Shown here piece by piece: positions 44,370 to 52,807 of a stretch of DNA of 64,000 bases. A program made the position numbers and the translations under genes. This DNA is from Streptomyces sp. TBY4 (lineage in GTDB: Bacteria; Actinomycetota; Actinomycetes; Streptomycetales; Streptomycetaceae): assembly GCF_024213195.1 (NCBI RefSeq), contig NZ_JANAVF010000009.1, forward strand, positions 248,001 to 312,000, written 5' to 3'. Under the pieces are notes generated by a model that was not told the DNA's origin, did no database searches, and saw only the letters and a program-made list of their open reading frames with translations. The stretch's first letter is position 1. Every line of letters begins with the position of its first letter.

Positions 44370-46118
44370 ATGACTGAGTATGGCCGGGGCCCTGGCCCCG
44401 AACCGTGGCACCCCGAGGACCCGCAGTACGGGGACCAGGGGTGGACCGGGCACGAGGCCCAGCAGGGTCAGATGCCCTACGTCGGCGGCCCGCAGCAGTA
44501 CCAGCAGCAGTTCCAGCAGGAGCAGCAGCCGTACTACCCGCAGCAGCAGCAGCCGGGCCAGTACCCGCAGGGCCAGCAGGCTCCGTACGCGCAGCAGCAG
44601 CAGGTTCCGTACCCGCAGCAGCACCAGCAGCACCAGCAGCACGAGCAGACGTACGGCGGCCAGAGCCAGGGGCAGGGTCAGGTCTGGGACACCGGCCAGG
44701 CGAACTACGCCGGTGTCCAGCAGACCACCGACCCGTACGCCACCGCCGACCCGTACGCGGGCGCGGATCCGTACGCGCAGCAGCAGGCGGCCGGCTACCC
44801 GGGCGAGACCCCCGACCTCTACGCCACCTCCGAGGCCTTTCCGCCGCCGCGGCCCCCGGGCCAGCGGCACCTGGACACCGAGGAAGCCTGGCAGGAGGAG
44901 CGCGCCGCCGACGAGGCCGCGGACTCCTTCCTGGCGGGCGGCGGCAGCGACGACGACCGCGACGGCGCCGGCGGTGACGACGGCGGCCGCGGCGGCCGCC
45001 GGTCGGGCCGCTCCGGCGGCGGCAAGCCGAAGAAGCGCAGCGGCATGGCCTGCCTCATCGCGTCCGTGGTCATCATCGGCGTGCTCGGCGGTGGCGGCTA
45101 CTACGGCTACAGCTACCTGAAGGACAAGTTCAGCTCGGCCGAGGACTTCACGGGCGCCGGCATCGACGAGACCGTCGACGTGGAGATCCCCAAGGGCGCC
45201 GGACTCGGCCAGATGGGCCGCATCCTCAAGGACGCGGGCGTGGTCGCGAGCGCCCAGGCCTTCGTGGACGCGGCGACCGCCAACCCCAAGGGCAAGTCGA
45301 TCCAGCCCGGCGTCTACCCGCTCAAGAAGAAGATGTCGGCGGCGGCCGCGGTCGAGGTCATGACCGACCCGTCCAAGCTGCACGTGCTCACGATCTCCGA
45401 GGGCATGCGCAACGCCACGGTCTACGAGGCGATCGACCGCAAGCTCGAAAAGCCCGCCGGCACCACCAAGGACATCGCCTTCAAGCAGGCGAAGACCCTC
45501 GGCCTGCCGGCCTGGGCGAACAACGACCCGAAGATCATGGACCCCCTCGAGGGCTTCCTGTACCCGATGCGGTACGACCTCTCCAAGGACAGCACCCCCG
45601 AGTCCCTGCTCAAGCAGATGGTCAAGAACGCCACCGACAAGTACGCGGAGCTCGGGGTCGAGGGCAAGGCCAAGGAGCTGGGCCTGGACAACCCGCTCCA
45701 GGTCATCACGGTCGCCAGCCTCGTCAACGCGGAGGGCAAGAACCACGACGACTTCCGGAAGATGTCGGAGGTGGTCTACAACCGCCTCAAGAAGACCAAC
45801 GACATCACCAACCGGAAGATCGAGTTCGACTCGACGTACAACTACATCACGGGCAAGAGCGAGATCAACTTCAACATCGCGGAGGCACGGGCCTTCGTCC
45901 ACCCCTACAACACGCACAACATGGCCGGGCTGCCCCCGGGTCCGATCGGGAACCCCGGCATGGACGCGCTGACCGCTACGCTCAACCCGGACCACGGCGG
46001 CTGGATGTTCTTCGTGTCGGTCGACGGCGACAAGACGACCTTCACCAAGACCTACGACGAGCACCTCAAGCTCGTCGCGGAGTTCCAGGCACGGCAGAAG
46101 CAGAAGAACGGCGGGTAG
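44370..46118 (+). CDS. mltG: Endolytic murein transglycosylase MltG with Gln-rich cytoplasmic tail
   Basis: The 582-aa bitopic protein cleaves nascent peptidoglycan glycan strands outside the membrane. Residues 1-225 are cytoplasmic and disordered: a Gln/Pro/Tyr-rich tract (41-140, repeated QQQ and DPYA units) and an Asp/Gly/Arg-rich segment. The membrane helix is at about 227-247. The LysM-like and YceG catalytic domain (260-575) includes ITVASLVNAEG with the expected catalytic Glu, and HPYNTHNMAGLPPGPI. Very long N-terminal tails of this kind occur in Streptomyces MltG. The ATG follows AGGGGAT. aroE starts 6 nt later. Confidence 0.93.
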   Translation: MTEYGRGPGPEPWHPEDPQYGDQGWTGHEAQQGQMPYVGGPQQYQQQFQQEQQPYYPQQQQPGQYPQGQQAPYAQQQQVPYPQQHQQHQQHEQTYGGQSQGQGQVWDTGQANYAGVQQTTDPYATADPYAGADPYAQQQAAGYPGETPDLYATSEAFPPPRPPGQRHLDTEEAWQEERAADEAADSFLAGGGSDDDRDGAGGDDGGRGGRRSGRSGGGKPKKRSGMACLIASVVIIGVLGGGGYYGYSYLKDKFSSAEDFTGAGIDETVDVEIPKGAGLGQMGRILKDAGVVASAQAFVDAATANPKGKSIQPGVYPLKKKMSAAAAVEVMTDPSKLHVLTISEGMRNATVYEAIDRKLEKPAGTTKDIAFKQAKTLGLPAWANNDPKIMDPLEGFLYPMRYDLSKDSTPESLLKQMVKNATDKYAELGVEGKAKELGLDNPLQVITVASLVNAEGKNHDDFRKMSEVVYNRLKKTNDITNRKIEFDSTYNYITGKSEINFNIAEARAFVHPYNTHNMAGLPPGPIGNPGMDALTATLNPDHGGWMFFVSVDGDKTTFTKTYDEHLKLVAEFQARQKQKNGG

Positions 46119-46124
46119 CAGGAC

Positions 46125-46949
46125 ATGTCACGGATACGGGCCGCGGTGCTGGGTTCGCCGATCGAGCACTCGCTCTCACCGGTGCTGCACCGCGCCGCGT
46201 ACCAGGAGCTCGGCCTCGACGCGTGGTCGTACGACCGCTTCGAGATCGACGAGGCCGCGCTCCCCGGCTTCATGGCACAGCTCGGCCCCGAGTGGGCCGG
46301 GCTGTCGCTGACCATGCCGCTCAAGCGGGCGATCATGCCGCTGCTGGACGGGATCAGCGACACCGCCGCCTCGGTGGAGGCGGTCAACACGGTCGTCTTC
46401 ACCGAGGACGGCCGCCGGGTCGGCGACAACACCGACATCCCGGGGATCGTCGCCGCTCTGCACGAGCGCGGGGTCGAGAAGGTCCCGGCCGCCGCGATCC
46501 TCGGCGCCGGGGCCACCGCCTCCTCGGCGCTGGCCGCGCTCGCGCGGATCTGCACCGGCGAGGTGACCGCGTACGTACGCTCGGAGGCCCGTGCCGCCGA
46601 GATGCGCGAGTGGGGCGAGCGGCTCGGCGTGGACGTCCGTACGGTCGACTGGTCGCGGGCGGCCGAGGCGCTGGCCGCGCCGCTGGTCATCGCCACCACC
46701 CCGGCCGGTGCCACGGACGGGCTGGCCGCCTCCGTGCCCGCCTCCCCGGGCACCCTCTTCGACGTGCTGTACGACCCCTGGCCCACCGCACTCGCGGCCG
46801 CCTGGTCCGGCCACGGCGGCCGGCTGGTGGGCGGGCTCGACCTGCTGGTGCACCAGGCCGTCCTCCAGGTCGAGCAGATGACCGGCCGGACCCCGGGACC
46901 GCTCGCCGCCATGCGGGCCGCCGGAGAGCGGGCACTCGCCGCCCGTTAG
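46125..46949 (+). CDS. aroE: Shikimate dehydrogenase
   Basis: The 274-aa NADPH-dependent enzyme reduces 3-dehydroshikimate in the aromatic pathway. It shows IEHSLSPVLHRAAY, LSLTMPLKRA with the catalytic Lys, EAVNT, GDNTDIPG with the shikimate-binding Asp, and the Rossmann loop ILGAGATASSA. The Asn of the usual NVT-P motif is Ser here, as in other actinobacterial forms I recall. Together with aroC, aroK and aroB it forms the pathway cluster of this window. Confidence 0.94.
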   Translation: MSRIRAAVLGSPIEHSLSPVLHRAAYQELGLDAWSYDRFEIDEAALPGFMAQLGPEWAGLSLTMPLKRAIMPLLDGISDTAASVEAVNTVVFTEDGRRVGDNTDIPGIVAALHERGVEKVPAAAILGAGATASSALAALARICTGEVTAYVRSEARAAEMREWGERLGVDVRTVDWSRAAEALAAPLVIATTPAGATDGLAASVPASPGTLFDVLYDPWPTALAAAWSGHGGRLVGGLDLLVHQAVLQVEQMTGRTPGPLAAMRAAGERALAAR

Positions 46950-46985
46950 GCTCCTCACCTGCGACGACGGGGCTGAGGGGGGCGC

Positions 46986-47177
46986 GTGGACGGGATCGGC
47001 ACGGACGAGGTGCTGGCATCGCGGTGGGACGGCGCGTACGCGGTCGGCCTCTTCCTGCGCGCTCTGCTCGGCTCGCTGCCCGACTGGGTGAAGGTGACCG
47101 TCGGCGGGCTCGTGGGCGCCGTGCTCCTCTGGGAGGTCCACCGGTGGTGGTCCCGGCGCCGGGCCGCCGTCCGATAG
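46986..47177 (+). CDS. Small (63-aa) single-pass membrane protein between aroE and aroC
   Basis: A short GTG-initiated reading frame encodes an acidic N-terminus, one hydrophobic helix (about 36-50, VKVTVGGLVGAVLLW), and a basic tail ending in RRRAAVR, consistent with an N-out/C-in small membrane protein. GGGGCTGAGGGGGGC precedes the start, and a TAGGCT -10-like box lies at 46947-46952. A small reading frame at this place is common in Streptomyces. No function can be given. Confidence 0.6.
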   Translation: MDGIGTDEVLASRWDGAYAVGLFLRALLGSLPDWVKVTVGGLVGAVLLWEVHRWWSRRRAAVR

Positions 47178-47291
47178 CTGGACCGGAGGCCGGTATACCG
47201 GCTCGGACATGGGAGGATCGGGGTAAGGCGGGTCCGGGCCGCGCACCCGATCGCGCCATCGATGAATCAGGCGCGAGCACGAGGAGCATCG

Positions 47292-48476
47292 TTGAGCAGG
47301 TTGCGTTGGCTGACGGCCGGGGAGTCCCACGGCCCGGCTCTGGTAGCGACGCTGGAGGGCCTTCCCGCCGGCGTCCCGATCACCACCGCGCTGGTGGCCG
47401 ACCACCTGGCCCGGCGCCGGCTCGGCTACGGCCGCGGTGCCCGGATGAAGTTCGAGCAGGACGAGATCACCTTCCTCGGCGGTGTCCGCCACGGCCTGTC
47501 CCAGGGCGGCCCCGTCGCCGTGATGATCGGCAACACCGAGTGGCCCAAGTGGGAGACCGTGATGTCGGCCGACCCGGTCGACCCCTCCCTCCTCAAGGAG
47601 ACGGGCCGCAATGCCGCCCTGACCCGCCCCCGCCCCGGTCACGCCGACCTCGCGGGGATGCAGAAGTACGGCTTCTCGGAGGCCCGGCCGATCCTGGAGC
47701 GCGCGAGCGCCCGTGAGACGGCTGCGCGTGTGGCGCTCGGTGCTGTTGCCCGGTCCTTCATCAAGGAGGTCGCCGGGATCGAGATCGTTTCCCACGTGGT
47801 GGAGCTGGCGGCGGCCAAGGCCCCGTACGGGGTGTACCCGACCCCGGCCGATGTGGAGAAGCTGGACGCCGATCCGGTGCGCTGCCTGGATGCGGACGCG
47901 TCGAAGCAGATGGTCGCGGAGATCGACCAGGCCCACAAGGACGGTGACACCCTCGGTGGTGTCGTGGAGGTCCTGGCGTACGGGGTGCCGGTCGGTCTCG
48001 GCTCGCACGTGCACTGGGACCGGCGTCTGGACGCGCGCCTCGCGGCGGCGCTGATGGGCATCCAGGCGATCAAGGGCGTCGAGGTCGGCGACGGCTTCGA
48101 CCTGGCCCGTGTGCCGGGCTCGCAGGCGCACGACGAGATCGTCTCGACCCCCGAGGGCCTCAAGCGGACCTCTGGCCGTTCCGGCGGCACCGAGGGCGGT
48201 CTGACCACCGGCGAACTCCTGCGCGTACGCGCGGCGATGAAGCCGATCGCGACCGTTCCGAAGGCGCTGGCGACGGTGGACGTGGCGACCGGTGAGGCGA
48301 CGGTGGCCCACCACCAGCGCTCCGACGTGTGCGCGGTGCCCGCCGCGGGCATCGTGGCCGAGGCCATGGTGGCCCTCGTGCTGGCCGACGCCGTGGTCGA
48401 GAAGTTCGGCGGCGACTCCGTCCCCGAGACCCGCCGCAACGTGCAGTCCTACCTCGAGAACCTGCAGATCCGGTGA
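47292..48476 (+). CDS. aroC: Chorismate synthase
   Basis: The 394-aa FMN-dependent enzyme converts EPSP to chorismate. Conserved signatures: LTAGESHGPAL near the N-terminus, GRGARMKFEQDE, SGRSGGTEGG near the C-terminus, plus RPRPGHADL. The TTG at 47292 is chosen because GAGGAG lies 5-6 nt before it and it gives the family-typical start (MSRLRWLTAGESHG); an ATG 30 nt upstream is less likely. Its stop overlaps the aroK GTG by 4 nt. Confidence 0.96.
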   Translation: MSRLRWLTAGESHGPALVATLEGLPAGVPITTALVADHLARRRLGYGRGARMKFEQDEITFLGGVRHGLSQGGPVAVMIGNTEWPKWETVMSADPVDPSLLKETGRNAALTRPRPGHADLAGMQKYGFSEARPILERASARETAARVALGAVARSFIKEVAGIEIVSHVVELAAAKAPYGVYPTPADVEKLDADPVRCLDADASKQMVAEIDQAHKDGDTLGGVVEVLAYGVPVGLGSHVHWDRRLDARLAAALMGIQAIKGVEVGDGFDLARVPGSQAHDEIVSTPEGLKRTSGRSGGTEGGLTTGELLRVRAAMKPIATVPKALATVDVATGEATVAHHQRSDVCAVPAAGIVAEAMVALVLADAVVEKFGGDSVPETRRNVQSYLENLQIR

Positions 48477-49003
48477 CCGGCGCCACCGGCACCGGCCCCG
48501 TGGTGGTCCTCGTCGGCCCCATGGGCTCCGGCAAGTCCACCGTGGGTGAAATCATCGCGCGGCAGCTCGGCGTCTCCTACCGGGACACCGACGCCGACAT
48601 CGTCGCGGCCCAGGGCCGGGAGATCTCCGACATCTTCGTCGACGAGGGCGAACCGTACTTCCGCGAGCTGGAGCGGGAGGCGGTCGCCGCCGCCGTCGCC
48701 GGACACGACGGGGTCCTCGCCCTCGGCGGCGGCGCCGTCCTCGACGAGAAGACGCGCGGACTCCTGACCGGGCTTCCCGTCGCCTACCTCTCGATGGACG
48801 TCGAGGAAGCCGTCAAGCGCGTGGGCCTCGGCGCCGCGCGCCCGCTGCTCGCCGTCAACCCGCGCCGCCAGTGGCGCGAGCTGATGGAGGCCAGGCGCCC
48901 CCTGTACACCGAAGTCGCGCGCGTCGTGGTAGCCACCGACGCCCGTACCCCCGAAGAGGTCGCCCAGGCGGTCCTCGACGCTCTGGAGTTGAAGAACGCA
49001 TGA
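48473..49003 (+). CDS. aroK: Shikimate kinase
   Basis: The 176-aa P-loop kinase phosphorylates shikimate at O3. Walker A is GPMGSGKST (15-23), the Mg/shikimate Asp pair is at D38/D40 in YRDTDAD, the shikimate-binding Arg lies in YFRELE, and GGGAV (85-89) is intact. It is translationally coupled both ways: GTGA overlap with aroC and ATGA overlap with aroB. Confidence 0.96.
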   Translation: MTGATGTGPVVVLVGPMGSGKSTVGEIIARQLGVSYRDTDADIVAAQGREISDIFVDEGEPYFRELEREAVAAAVAGHDGVLALGGGAVLDEKTRGLLTGLPVAYLSMDVEEAVKRVGLGAARPLLAVNPRRQWRELMEARRPLYTEVARVVVATDARTPEEVAQAVLDALELKNA

Positions 49004-50091
49004 CAGACCAGGTGACGCGGATCCAGGTCGGCGCGAGCGCCGGGCACGACGCGTACGAGGTGCTGGTCGGCCGGCAGCTGCTCGGCGAGCTCGGCTCCCT
49101 GATCGGTACGAAGGCCCAGCGGGTCGCCGTCATCCACCCCGAGGCCCTCGCCTCGACCGGTGAGGCCCTGCGGGACGACCTCGCCGCGCAGGGGTACGAG
49201 GCCATCGCCATCCAGGTGCCGAACGCCGAAGAGGCCAAGACCGCCGAGGTGGCCGCGTACTGCTGGAAGGCGCTGGGCCAGTCCGGCTTCACCCGCACCG
49301 ACGCCGTCGTCGGCGTCGGCGGGGGATCCACCACCGACCTCGCGGGCTTCGTCGCGGCCTCCTGGCTGCGCGGGGTGCGCTGGATCGCCGTTCCGACCAC
49401 CATCCTGGCGATGGTGGACGCGGCCGTCGGCGGCAAGACCGGCATCAACACCGCCGAGGGCAAGAACCTCGTCGGCGCCTTCCACCCGCCGGCCGGCGTG
49501 CTCTGCGACCTGGCGGCGCTGGAGTCGCTGCCGGTCAACGACTACGTCAGCGGTCTCGCCGAGATCATCAAGGCCGGATTCATCTCCGACCCGGTGATCC
49601 TCGACCTGATCGAGGCGGACCCGGAAGCGGCGCGCACGCCCGCCGGCCCGCACACGGCCGAGCTGATCTGCCGCTCCATCCAGGTCAAGGCCGACGTGGT
49701 CTCCAGCGACCTCAAGGAATCGGGCCTGCGGGAGATCCTCAACTACGGGCACACCCTCGCGCACGCCATCGAGAAGAACGAGCGCTACAAGTGGCGCCAC
49801 GGCGCGGCCGTCTCGATCGGCATGGTCTTCGCCGCCGAACTGGGCCGTCTCGCGGGCCGGCTCGACGACGAGACGGCCGACCGGCACAAGGCGGTCCTCG
49901 CCTCGGTGGGGCTGCCGCTGACCTACGCCGGCGACCAGTGGCCCAAGCTGCTGGAGACCATGAAGCTCGACAAGAAGTCCCGGGGCGACCTGCTGCGCTT
50001 CATCGTCCTGGACGGGCTGGCGAAGCCGACCGTCCTGGAGGGTCCCGATCCGGCCGTCCTCGTGGCGGCCTTCGGCGAGGTCACGGCCTGA
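49000..50091 (+). CDS. aroB: 3-dehydroquinate synthase
   Basis: The 363-aa NAD- and Zn-dependent enzyme makes 3-dehydroquinate from DAHP. It shows GVGGGSTTDLAGF, PTTILAMVDAAVGGKTGIN, the zinc ligand region LAEIIKAGF, and NYGHTLAHAIE. Length is typical. It ends the aroC-aroK-aroB operon and is followed by a GC-rich hairpin (50095-50120). DAHP synthase and dehydroquinase are not in this window. Confidence 0.97.
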   Translation: MTDQVTRIQVGASAGHDAYEVLVGRQLLGELGSLIGTKAQRVAVIHPEALASTGEALRDDLAAQGYEAIAIQVPNAEEAKTAEVAAYCWKALGQSGFTRTDAVVGVGGGSTTDLAGFVAASWLRGVRWIAVPTTILAMVDAAVGGKTGINTAEGKNLVGAFHPPAGVLCDLAALESLPVNDYVSGLAEIIKAGFISDPVILDLIEADPEAARTPAGPHTAELICRSIQVKADVVSSDLKESGLREILNYGHTLAHAIEKNERYKWRHGAAVSIGMVFAAELGRLAGRLDDETADRHKAVLASVGLPLTYAGDQWPKLLETMKLDKKSRGDLLRFIVLDGLAKPTVLEGPDPAVLVAAFGEVTA

Positions 50092-50094
50092 ACC

Positions 50095-50120
50095 GGCCGG
50101 GCCGGTGCGAACCGGCCCGG
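50095..50120 (+). terminator. Hairpin after aroB
   Basis: GGCCGGGCCGGT (50095-50106) pairs with ACCGGCCCGG (50111-50120) around a GCGA loop. No T-run, so efficiency is uncertain. Confidence 0.5.
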
Positions 50121-50225
50121 ACCGGCCTCAATCGGACCACCTTGTGACCGCGTGACCCGACGGGCCTCCGGGGTCATATAACGTTCTCGCATCAGTCGTG
50201 CTGGAACGAGACGGAGTGGCAGCCG

Positions 50226-50984
50226 ATGCAGCAAGGAGTGGGAGGCGGGGGCTGGGAGCAGCCGGGGGGCCGGCACCCGGCGGCACCCGCGCGGCCGCCG
50301 GTACCGCCGGCGGCGGGCTGGGCCGCGCCGCCCCCGCCACCCGTGCCTTCCGCAGCCCTGGCCGCGCCGGGTCCGCCGGACGGGTTCACCGGGCACGTCC
50401 CGCTGCCGCCCGCCGTCCCCGGCACCGGCGGAGCCACCCTCGCGGTCCTGCTGATCGGCCCCGCGGGTGCCGGCAAGACCACGGTGGCCCGTCACTGGGC
50501 CGGCACCCGGCCCGTCCCGACCGCGCACATCAGCCTGGACGACGTACGGGAATGGGTGTGCTCCGGCTTCGCGGACCCGCAGGCCGGCTGGAACGACCAC
50601 TCCGAGGCCCAGTACCGCCTGGCCCGCCGCACCTGCGGCTTCGCCGCCCGGAACTTCCTGGCCAACGGGATCTCCTGCATCCTCGACGACGCGGTCTTCC
50701 CCGACCGGCCGGTGGTCGGCCTCGGCGGCTGGAAGCGCCATGTGGGGCCCGCGCTGCTGCCGGTCGTCCTGCTGCCCGGCCTGGAGATCGTCCTGGAGCG
50801 CAACGCCGCCCGTTCCGGCAACCGCCGCCTCTCCGACGAGGAGGTCGCGCGGATCCACGGCCGCATGGCCGGCTGGTACGGATCCGGGCTGCCGATCATC
50901 GACAACTCCCACCTGGACGTGGAGGGCACCGCCCGCGCCCTGGACGAGACCCTGGCCCGGGTCATCTCGCAGCCGGCCTACTGA
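50226..50984 (+). CDS. P-loop kinase/AAA ATPase with Pro-rich N-terminus
   Basis: The 252-aa protein has a Gly/Pro-rich disordered N-terminus (1-65, including five consecutive prolines near 36-40) and then a small-molecule-kinase-like P-loop domain. Walker A is LLIGPAGAGKTTVA, with ISLDDVREWV, LDDAVFPDRP and an LPGLEIVLERNAAR segment with the lid arginines. It resembles the AAA_33/zeta-toxin-like kinase group; the substrate is unknown. ATG 50226 has weak upstream GGAGTGGCAGCCG. It is conserved in this place between aroB and the M24-like gene in Streptomyces, to my recollection. Confidence 0.8.
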   Translation: MQQGVGGGGWEQPGGRHPAAPARPPVPPAAGWAAPPPPPVPSAALAAPGPPDGFTGHVPLPPAVPGTGGATLAVLLIGPAGAGKTTVARHWAGTRPVPTAHISLDDVREWVCSGFADPQAGWNDHSEAQYRLARRTCGFAARNFLANGISCILDDAVFPDRPVVGLGGWKRHVGPALLPVVLLPGLEIVLERNAARSGNRRLSDEEVARIHGRMAGWYGSGLPIIDNSHLDVEGTARALDETLARVISQPAY

Positions 50985-51056
50985 CACCCGGCCTACTGAT
51001 ACTCGGCCCGGCCCCCGTACGGCCGCGCTCACCAGGCCGGATGCGCGCAGCGCTCG

Positions 51057-51062
51057 TAGGCT
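51057..51062 (+). promoter_or_regulatory. -10 box for leaderless M24-like gene
   Basis: TAGGCT ends 7 nt before the ATG at 51070; no ribosome-binding site is visible between. Confidence 0.5.
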
Positions 51063-51069
51063 CGGAAAC

Positions 51070-52179
51070 ATGTCAGACGTGTACGCGGCCCGCCGGGGCC
51101 TGCTTCGCGACCGCTGTGCGGCCGCCGGAAACGCCGCCGCACTCATCACGCGTCCGGCGAACGTCCGCTACCTCTCCGGGGCGTCGCCGCTGGGCGCGGT
51201 CCTGCTGGTCGGTCCGGGCGGCGAGGACATGCTGTACTGCGCCGGGCAGCCCACCGGGGAGGCCGACGAGGGACGGCTCGACGAGCACCTGCGGCTCTCC
51301 GTACTGGCCGGCCCCGGGGCGGATCCCGCCGTCGCGGCCGCCGACGCGGCCTCCGCGGCCCGCGCCGACTCCCTCGCCGTCGAGGAACACCACCTCACCG
51401 TCGGCCGGCACCGCGCCATCGGCTCGGTGGCGCCCCGACTGCGCCTCGCCGACCTGGGGACCGCGGTCGAGCAGCAGCGCCTCGTCAAGGACGAGGAGGA
51501 GATCGCCTGCCTGCGGATCGCCGCCGAGATCGCCGACCAGGCCCTGGGCGAGCTGCTGGAATCGATCCTGGTGGGCCGCACCGAACGGCACCTCGCGCTG
51601 GAACTGGAACGCCGCCTCGTGGACCACGGGGCCGACGGCCCGGCCTTCCCGACCTCCGTCGGCACCGGCCCGCACTCCGGCCGCTCCCGCCACCGGCCCT
51701 CGGACCGGAGGGTCGAGGAGGGTGATTTCCTCTCCGTCTGCCTCGGCGCGAACTACCGGGGCTACCGCTGCGAGATCGGCCGCACCTTCGTGATCGGCAC
51801 CACCCCGGCCGACTGGCAGATCGAGCTGTACGACCTCGTCTTCGCCGCCCAGCGGGCGGGCCGGGAGGCCCTGCTGCCCGGGGCCGCGTACCGAGATGTG
51901 GATCACGCGGCCCGCTCCGTACTCGACTCCGCAGGTCACGGCGAGGCCCTCGCGGCGTGGACCGGACACGGTGTCGGTCTCGAAATCGACGAGGACCCGC
52001 AGCTTGCACCTACGGCCATGGGTAAACTGGACGCTTGCGTGCCGGTCACCGTCGAGCCGGGGGTTCACCTCCCTGGCCGGGGCGGCGTCCGGATCGATGA
52101 CACGCTCGTCGTGCGCCCCGAGGCGGACGGCGGTCCCGAGCTACTCACCATTACGACCAAGGAGCTGCTCGCGCTCTAG
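51070..52179 (+). CDS. M24 (aminopeptidase P/pita-bread) fold protein with degenerate active site
   Basis: The 369-aa protein has the creatinase-like N-domain (about 1-135) and the M24 pita-bread domain. Aligned on the usual metallopeptidase motifs, the metal Asp of DxG is C224 and the second Asp is E235 (CLGANYRGYRCEIGRT). H300 (GHGVG) is kept, the catalytic His of the HE pair is D307 (EIDED), E329 (VEPG) is kept, and the last Glu ligand is D343 (RIDDT). Four of six key positions are changed, so dimetal peptidase activity is doubtful. It lies 59 bp before efp, where many bacteria have an active Xaa-Pro peptidase. The start at ATG 51070 follows a -10 box. Confidence 0.82.
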   Translation: MSDVYAARRGLLRDRCAAAGNAAALITRPANVRYLSGASPLGAVLLVGPGGEDMLYCAGQPTGEADEGRLDEHLRLSVLAGPGADPAVAAADAASAARADSLAVEEHHLTVGRHRAIGSVAPRLRLADLGTAVEQQRLVKDEEEIACLRIAAEIADQALGELLESILVGRTERHLALELERRLVDHGADGPAFPTSVGTGPHSGRSRHRPSDRRVEEGDFLSVCLGANYRGYRCEIGRTFVIGTTPADWQIELYDLVFAAQRAGREALLPGAAYRDVDHAARSVLDSAGHGEALAAWTGHGVGLEIDEDPQLAPTAMGKLDACVPVTVEPGVHLPGRGGVRIDDTLVVRPEADGGPELLTITTKELLAL

Positions 52180-52238
52180 CCCGCACCGCCGGGCTGTGCG
52201 CGCACCCGCGGTCTTCCAGTGCAGGAGATTCCCAAACC

Positions 52239-52805
52239 GTGGCTTCCACGAACGACCTCAAGAACGGCATGGTGCTCAAGCTCGACGGTGGCCAGCTCTG
52301 GTCCGTCGTCGAGTTCCAGCACGTCAAGCCCGGCAAGGGCCCGGCCTTCGTGCGCACCAAGCTGAAGAGCGTCATGTCCGGCAAGGTCGTCGACAAGACG
52401 TTCAACGCCGGCACCAAGGTCGAGACGGCCACCATCGACCGCCGCGACATGCAGTTCTCCTACATGGACGGCGAGTACTTCGTCTTCATGGACATGGAGG
52501 ACTTCGACCAGCTGATGGTCGACAAGAAGGCCGTCGGCGACGCCGCCAACTTCCTCATCGAGGGCTTCACCGCCTCCGTGGCCCGCCACGAGGGCGAGGT
52601 GCTCTACGTCGAGCTCCCGGCCGCCGTCGAGCTGACCATCGAGCACACCGACCCGGGCGTCCAGGGCGACCGCTCCACCGGTGGCACCAAGCCGGCGACG
52701 CTGGAGACGGGCCACGAGATCCAGGTCCCGCTCTTCATCAACACCGGTGAGAAGATCAAGGTCGACACCCGCACCAGCGACTACCTCGGCCGGGTGAACA
52801 GCTAA
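52239..52805 (+). CDS. efp: Elongation factor P
   Basis: The 188-aa three-domain protein enters the ribosomal E site and relieves stalling at polyproline. The domain I tip carries K33 in a PGKGP loop (31-35). No epmA/epmB or ymfI-like modification gene is in the window, and actinobacterial EF-Ps with this proline-framed loop are thought to work without lysine modification. C-terminal signature DTRTSDYLGR is intact. The GTG at 52239 follows GGAGA. nusB starts 2 nt after its stop. Confidence 0.96.
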   Translation: MASTNDLKNGMVLKLDGGQLWSVVEFQHVKPGKGPAFVRTKLKSVMSGKVVDKTFNAGTKVETATIDRRDMQFSYMDGEYFVFMDMEDFDQLMVDKKAVGDAANFLIEGFTASVARHEGEVLYVELPAAVELTIEHTDPGVQGDRSTGGTKPATLETGHEIQVPLFINTGEKIKVDTRTSDYLGRVNS

Positions 52806-52807
52806 CC

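Noticed and set aside
50101..50225. Promoter TTGTGA/TATAAC before the AAA ATPase gene
   Set aside because: Spacing of 29 bp between the hexamers is too long for a sigma70-type promoter.
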